DNA of 50,616 bases from Alphaproteobacteria bacterium (GTDB taxonomy: Bacteria; Pseudomonadota; Alphaproteobacteria; JACZXZ01): contig DASPOR010000203.1 in NCBI GenBank assembly GCA_035625915.1, forward strand, positions 1 to 50,616, read 5' to 3'. The notes below the pieces were generated by a model. The model ran no database searches. It saw nothing but the letters and a program-made list of their open reading frames with translations, and was not told the origin of the DNA. This document shows, piece after piece, positions 45,063-50,616 of this stretch. The stretch's first letter is position 1. The number at the start of each line of letters is the position of its first letter. The translations under genes and the position numbers were made by a program.

Positions 45063-45884
45063 TCACGAGACGTCGACGCGAGCGAGTCGTTCCGCGCGGC
45101 TTTGCATGAACCGCGTGGCGAGCTTGGAGAGGCCGTGGCTGAGCCGGCCTTGGGGATTGAGTCCGACCGCCTTGAGGAGCATGGCGATGCCGCGCTCCAC
45201 ATGGTTTGGCCGGTAGTAGCTGTAAGTCCGGCGCACATAGGCGGCCTTGTAACGCCTGCGATCGTAGGGGCCGTCGCCCGCGTGATTCGCCGCGTAATAG
45301 GCGAAGGCAAGTTCGTCGTCCTCGGTCTCGAAAAGGCGGAACATCGCCACCCAGAATCGCCGTAACGGTCCGATTCTCTCGCTTTCGATATAGCGGGTGA
45401 GGTGCGAGTAGAAGAGCTTGTAGTGCCGATGTTCGTCCGCGGCGATGTGCTTGCAAATCTCTTGGAGCACCGGTTCCTTAGCCGCAGCCGCTAGGGCGGT
45501 ATAATACGAGCTTGTGCCAACTTCGACCACGCAGCGCGCGATAAGCTCGCCCGTTCGCGTCCCGCGCACGGAGCGGGTTGCCTCGGTCGGGAGCCTGATT
45601 TTGCTCGCAAAAAGTTCGAACACGCGGTCGAAATCGTAGCTGGGGTCGGCGAGTTTCGCCCAGCGGGCGAGCGCCTTGCCGTGCTGGACTTCTTCGTTCG
45701 CCCAAACCCAGGCCGCTTCCTGAAAGCTCGGGTCGCCCTGAAAGACGCTTTCGAGATAGCGGGCGTATTCGTAGCCGTTATGCTCGACGAGGCTCGCGGC
45801 CTTGACGATTTTCAGGATATCGGGATCGACCTTGGCGCGATCGAAGCGATCCCAGGCTATGTCGTCTAGCGACCAGTGTGCCAT
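45063..45884 (-). CDS. Ferritin-like diiron protein, unassigned
   Basis: A 273-residue protein with a four-helix bundle in its first 165 residues. Likely ligands are E34 (VEHNGYEYARYL), E65 and H68 (NEEVQHG), E121 (VEVGTSSYY), and E151 and H154 (DEHRHYKLF), the two ExxH pairs of ferritin-like and acyl-ACP desaturase-like enzymes. The last 100 residues are helical and basic. Possible roles are a fatty-acid or sterol-type oxygenase or an iron/peroxide protein. It lies 127 bases past atpC on the same strand; a 7-bp hairpin at 45950-45967 stands between them. It starts at ATG 45884. Confidence 0.75.
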   Translation of the reverse strand: MAHWSLDDIAWDRFDRAKVDPDILKIVKAASLVEHNGYEYARYLESVFQGDPSFQEAAWVWANEEVQHGKALARWAKLADPSYDFDRVFELFASKIRLPTEATRSVRGTRTGELIARCVVEVGTSSYYTALAAAAKEPVLQEICKHIAADEHRHYKLFYSHLTRYIESERIGPLRRFWVAMFRLFETEDDELAFAYYAANHAGDGPYDRRRYKAAYVRRTYSYYRPNHVERGIAMLLKAVGLNPQGRLSHGLSKLATRFMQSRAERLARVDVS

Positions 45885-45949
45885 GCACAGCTCACAGCGC
45901 TCGCGTTAGCTTGGTTTCCCGCAACCTGACCACCCACCCAATTATACCG

Positions 45950-45967
45950 CAGGGCGCTCCCGCCCTG
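45950..45967. other. Hairpin CAGGGCG-CTCC-CGCCCTG between atpC and the ferritin-like gene
   Basis: A perfect seven-base stem with a four-base loop in the gap downstream of atpC. No U-tract follows on either strand, so it is either a Rho-type pause or RNA-stabilising structure and not a simple intrinsic terminator. Confidence 0.45.
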
Positions 45968-46011
45968 GCAAGGGGAGTTGAGAGGTCGGTGGATAATTCT
46001 CGGGTAGGGGG

Positions 46012-46416
46012 TCAGGCGCTTGCAGCCTTGAGTTTGGCTTCGGCGATGGCGATTTTCGCGGAAACACCGTGTTTTTCGGCCTCGTCCTTGGCGTCCTCCA
46101 AGTCCTCGCGCAAACTCTTGAGCTCGGATTCGACCTTCGGGCGGTCGATTTCTCCGACCGGCATGGCGGAATCGGCCAGAACGGTGCAGCGCTCAGGTGT
46201 GACTTCCGCGTAGCCGCCCGCGATGAAAATCCGCTCGGTTACCTGCTTTTCGTCGTAAATATCGATCACACCAGGGCGAATCATGGAAAGGAACGGCGCG
46301 TGCCGACGGAGCACGCCGAAATTTCCTTCGCTGCCGGGTATCACGACCATCCGGACCTCCTCCGAAAGGAGAAGCCGCTCAGGGCTCACGAGCTCGAATC
46401 GTAGTTTTTCTGCCAT
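46012..46416 (-). CDS. atpC: ATP synthase F1 epsilon subunit
   Basis: A 134-residue subunit. The N-terminal beta sandwich (MAEKLRFELVSPERLLL, VVIPGSEGNFGVLRRHAPFLS) is followed by the C-terminal helical hairpin from about 90 that can inhibit ATP hydrolysis. ATG 46416 is taken since MAEKLRFELVSPE is the family start and GAGGAG lies ten bases before; the frame is open for 12 codons upstream. It is the last gene of the atp operon. Confidence 0.96.
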   Translation of the reverse strand: MAEKLRFELVSPERLLLSEEVRMVVIPGSEGNFGVLRRHAPFLSMIRPGVIDIYDEKQVTERIFIAGGYAEVTPERCTVLADSAMPVGEIDRPKVESELKSLREDLEDAKDEAEKHGVSAKIAIAEAKLKAASA

Positions 46417-46463
46417 GGCGCTCGAGTCTCCTCGCGATCGTCCTTCAACCACCGCCCGACGGG

Positions 46464-48036
<1,573 letters not shown>

Positions 48037-48927
48037 CTAAATCGCCTCCGCGCCCGAGATGATCTCAATGAGTTCCTTGGTGATCGCGGCCTGACGCGTA
48101 CGGTTGTAGTTGAGCGTAAGTTTGTTGATCATATCGCCCGCGTTGCGGGTTGCGTTGTCCATCGCCGACATACGTGCCCCCTGCTCGCTCGCGTTGCTCT
48201 CGACGAGGGCGCGATAAATTTGCATCGCGACATTGCGCGGAAGGAGATGGACAAGGATCTCCTCCTCCTCGGGCTCGTACTCGTAGACGGCCGTCGGCCC
48301 TATCGGTGCAGCCTCGGAGGCGGGCGCCTCCGGCGCCAGAAAGGGCACGATCTGCTGACGCGTGACGATCTGCACGATGGCCGATTTGAACTTGTTATAG
48401 ACTATGGTGCAGGCATCGAACTCGCCCGCCGCGAACATCGCGCTGATGCGCTGGCCGATCTGGTCGGCGGTTTCGAAAGTCGGGCGAGGGCGCGAGGCAT
48501 CCTGAATAGTATCGACGATCATCGCCGCGTAATCGCGGCGGAGCTGGTCCCGACCCTTACGGCCGACACAGAGAATCTTGACAGTGTTTCCCTGCCCCAC
48601 GAGCGCGCGAATGAGCCTCCGCGACTCACGCACGATCGAGGAATTGAAACTGCCGCAGAGGCCTCGATCCGCGGTCATCACAACGATGAGGTGCACGTCG
48701 CTCTTGCCCGTGCCGACCAGCATTTTGGGCGCACCGGGGCGATTGCGCATGCTGGCGGCGAGCGAGCGCAGCATCGCTTCCATGCGCTCGGCATAGGGGC
48801 GAGCGGCCTCCGCCTGTTCCTGCGCGCGCCTCAGCTTCGCCGCCGAGACCATCTTCATGGCCGACGTGATCTTGCGCGTCTGTTTGACGCTGCTGATGCG
48901 CTGTCTCAGGCTCTTAAGGCTCGGCAT
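48037..48927 (-). CDS. atpG: ATP synthase F1 gamma subunit
   Basis: A 296-residue central-stalk subunit. The N-terminal [20 protein letters not shown] and the C-terminal [15 protein letters not shown] with [15 protein letters not shown] are the two helices of the rotating coiled coil. The Rossmann-like middle has [13 protein letters not shown]. It couples proton flow to the alpha/beta hexamer. It lies 36 bases after atpA. Confidence 0.97.
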   Translation of the reverse strand: MPSLKSLRQRISSVKQTRKITSAMKMVSAAKLRRAQEQAEAARPYAERMEAMLRSLAASMRNRPGAPKMLVGTGKSDVHLIVVMTADRGLCGSFNSSIVRESRRLIRALVGQGNTVKILCVGRKGRDQLRRDYAAMIVDTIQDASRPRPTFETADQIGQRISAMFAAGEFDACTIVYNKFKSAIVQIVTRQQIVPFLAPEAPASEAAPIGPTAVYEYEPEEEEILVHLLPRNVAMQIYRALVESNASEQGARMSAMDNATRNAGDMINKLTLNYNRTRQAAITKELIEIISGAEAI

Positions 48928-48963
48928 CCCTCGCGTTCCCTGGGGTGATCGGGTTTGTCAGGC

Positions 48964-50616
<1,653 letters not shown>

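Noticed and set aside
45950..45967. Intrinsic terminator of the atp operon
   Set aside because: The stem is good, but no U-tract follows on the relevant strand.

Overview
This 50.6 kb window comes from a GC-rich alphaproteobacterium. The right half carries rplU-rpmA-obgE-proB-proA-nadD-rsfS-rlmH-gpmI, then an EnvC-like gene, ctpA, a YibQ-type deacetylase and rppH, and then the ATP synthase F1 genes. That core order resembles Rhodospirillales-type genomes, although this is from memory and not from a search. The left half also has short repeat debris of the kind common in Rhizobiales and related soil bacteria, so the family cannot be fixed from the window alone.

Positions 1-19200 are an accessory catabolic region. 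It holds a Rieske oxygenase; a divergent operon for a two-component flavin monooxygenase (luciferase-like oxygenase plus flavin reductase) with a tautomerase and a broken alpha/beta hydrolase; an M24 (creatinase-fold) hydrolase that has lost three of its five metal ligands; two enolase-superfamily enzymes; a VOC enzyme under a His-rich PadR regulator with a perfect 10-bp inverted repeat in front of it; and a seven-gene operon made of a peptide/opine-type ABC importer, a fused barrel-hydrolase and an FAD dehydrogenase. Together these look like uptake and stepwise oxidation, hydrolysis and isomerisation of a small organic compound. The substrate cannot be read from the sequence.

Positions 19200-29160 are mixed and eroded. 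They hold a remnant of an SNF2/PLD-type helicase, an intact RND efflux pair, the tail of a Liv-type binding protein, a three-gene set (DUF1906 protein, DUF900-like hydrolase, membrane protein), an orphan hypothetical gene, a tail of an ABC_sub_bind-family protein, and the second copy of a 200-bp dispersed repeat. The first copy of that repeat cut off the alpha/beta hydrolase near 2.2 kb. This zone ends at a tRNA-Ser(CGA) whose 3' end faces it.

From 29.2 kb rightward everything is tightly packed housekeeping. First come the ribosomal proteins L21 (with an unusual Lys/Ala/Pro-rich tail and a near-consensus sigma70 promoter) and L27, followed by a strong terminator. Next is a translationally overlapped series of GTPase, proline synthesis, NAD synthesis, ribosome maturation and glycolysis genes, then envelope proteases and regulators and RppH. 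An aldolase-dehydrogenase fusion follows, coupled to an N-formylglutamate-amidohydrolase-like gene. A diiron ferritin-like protein and atpC-D-G-A-H are on the minus strand, with atpH running off the right edge.
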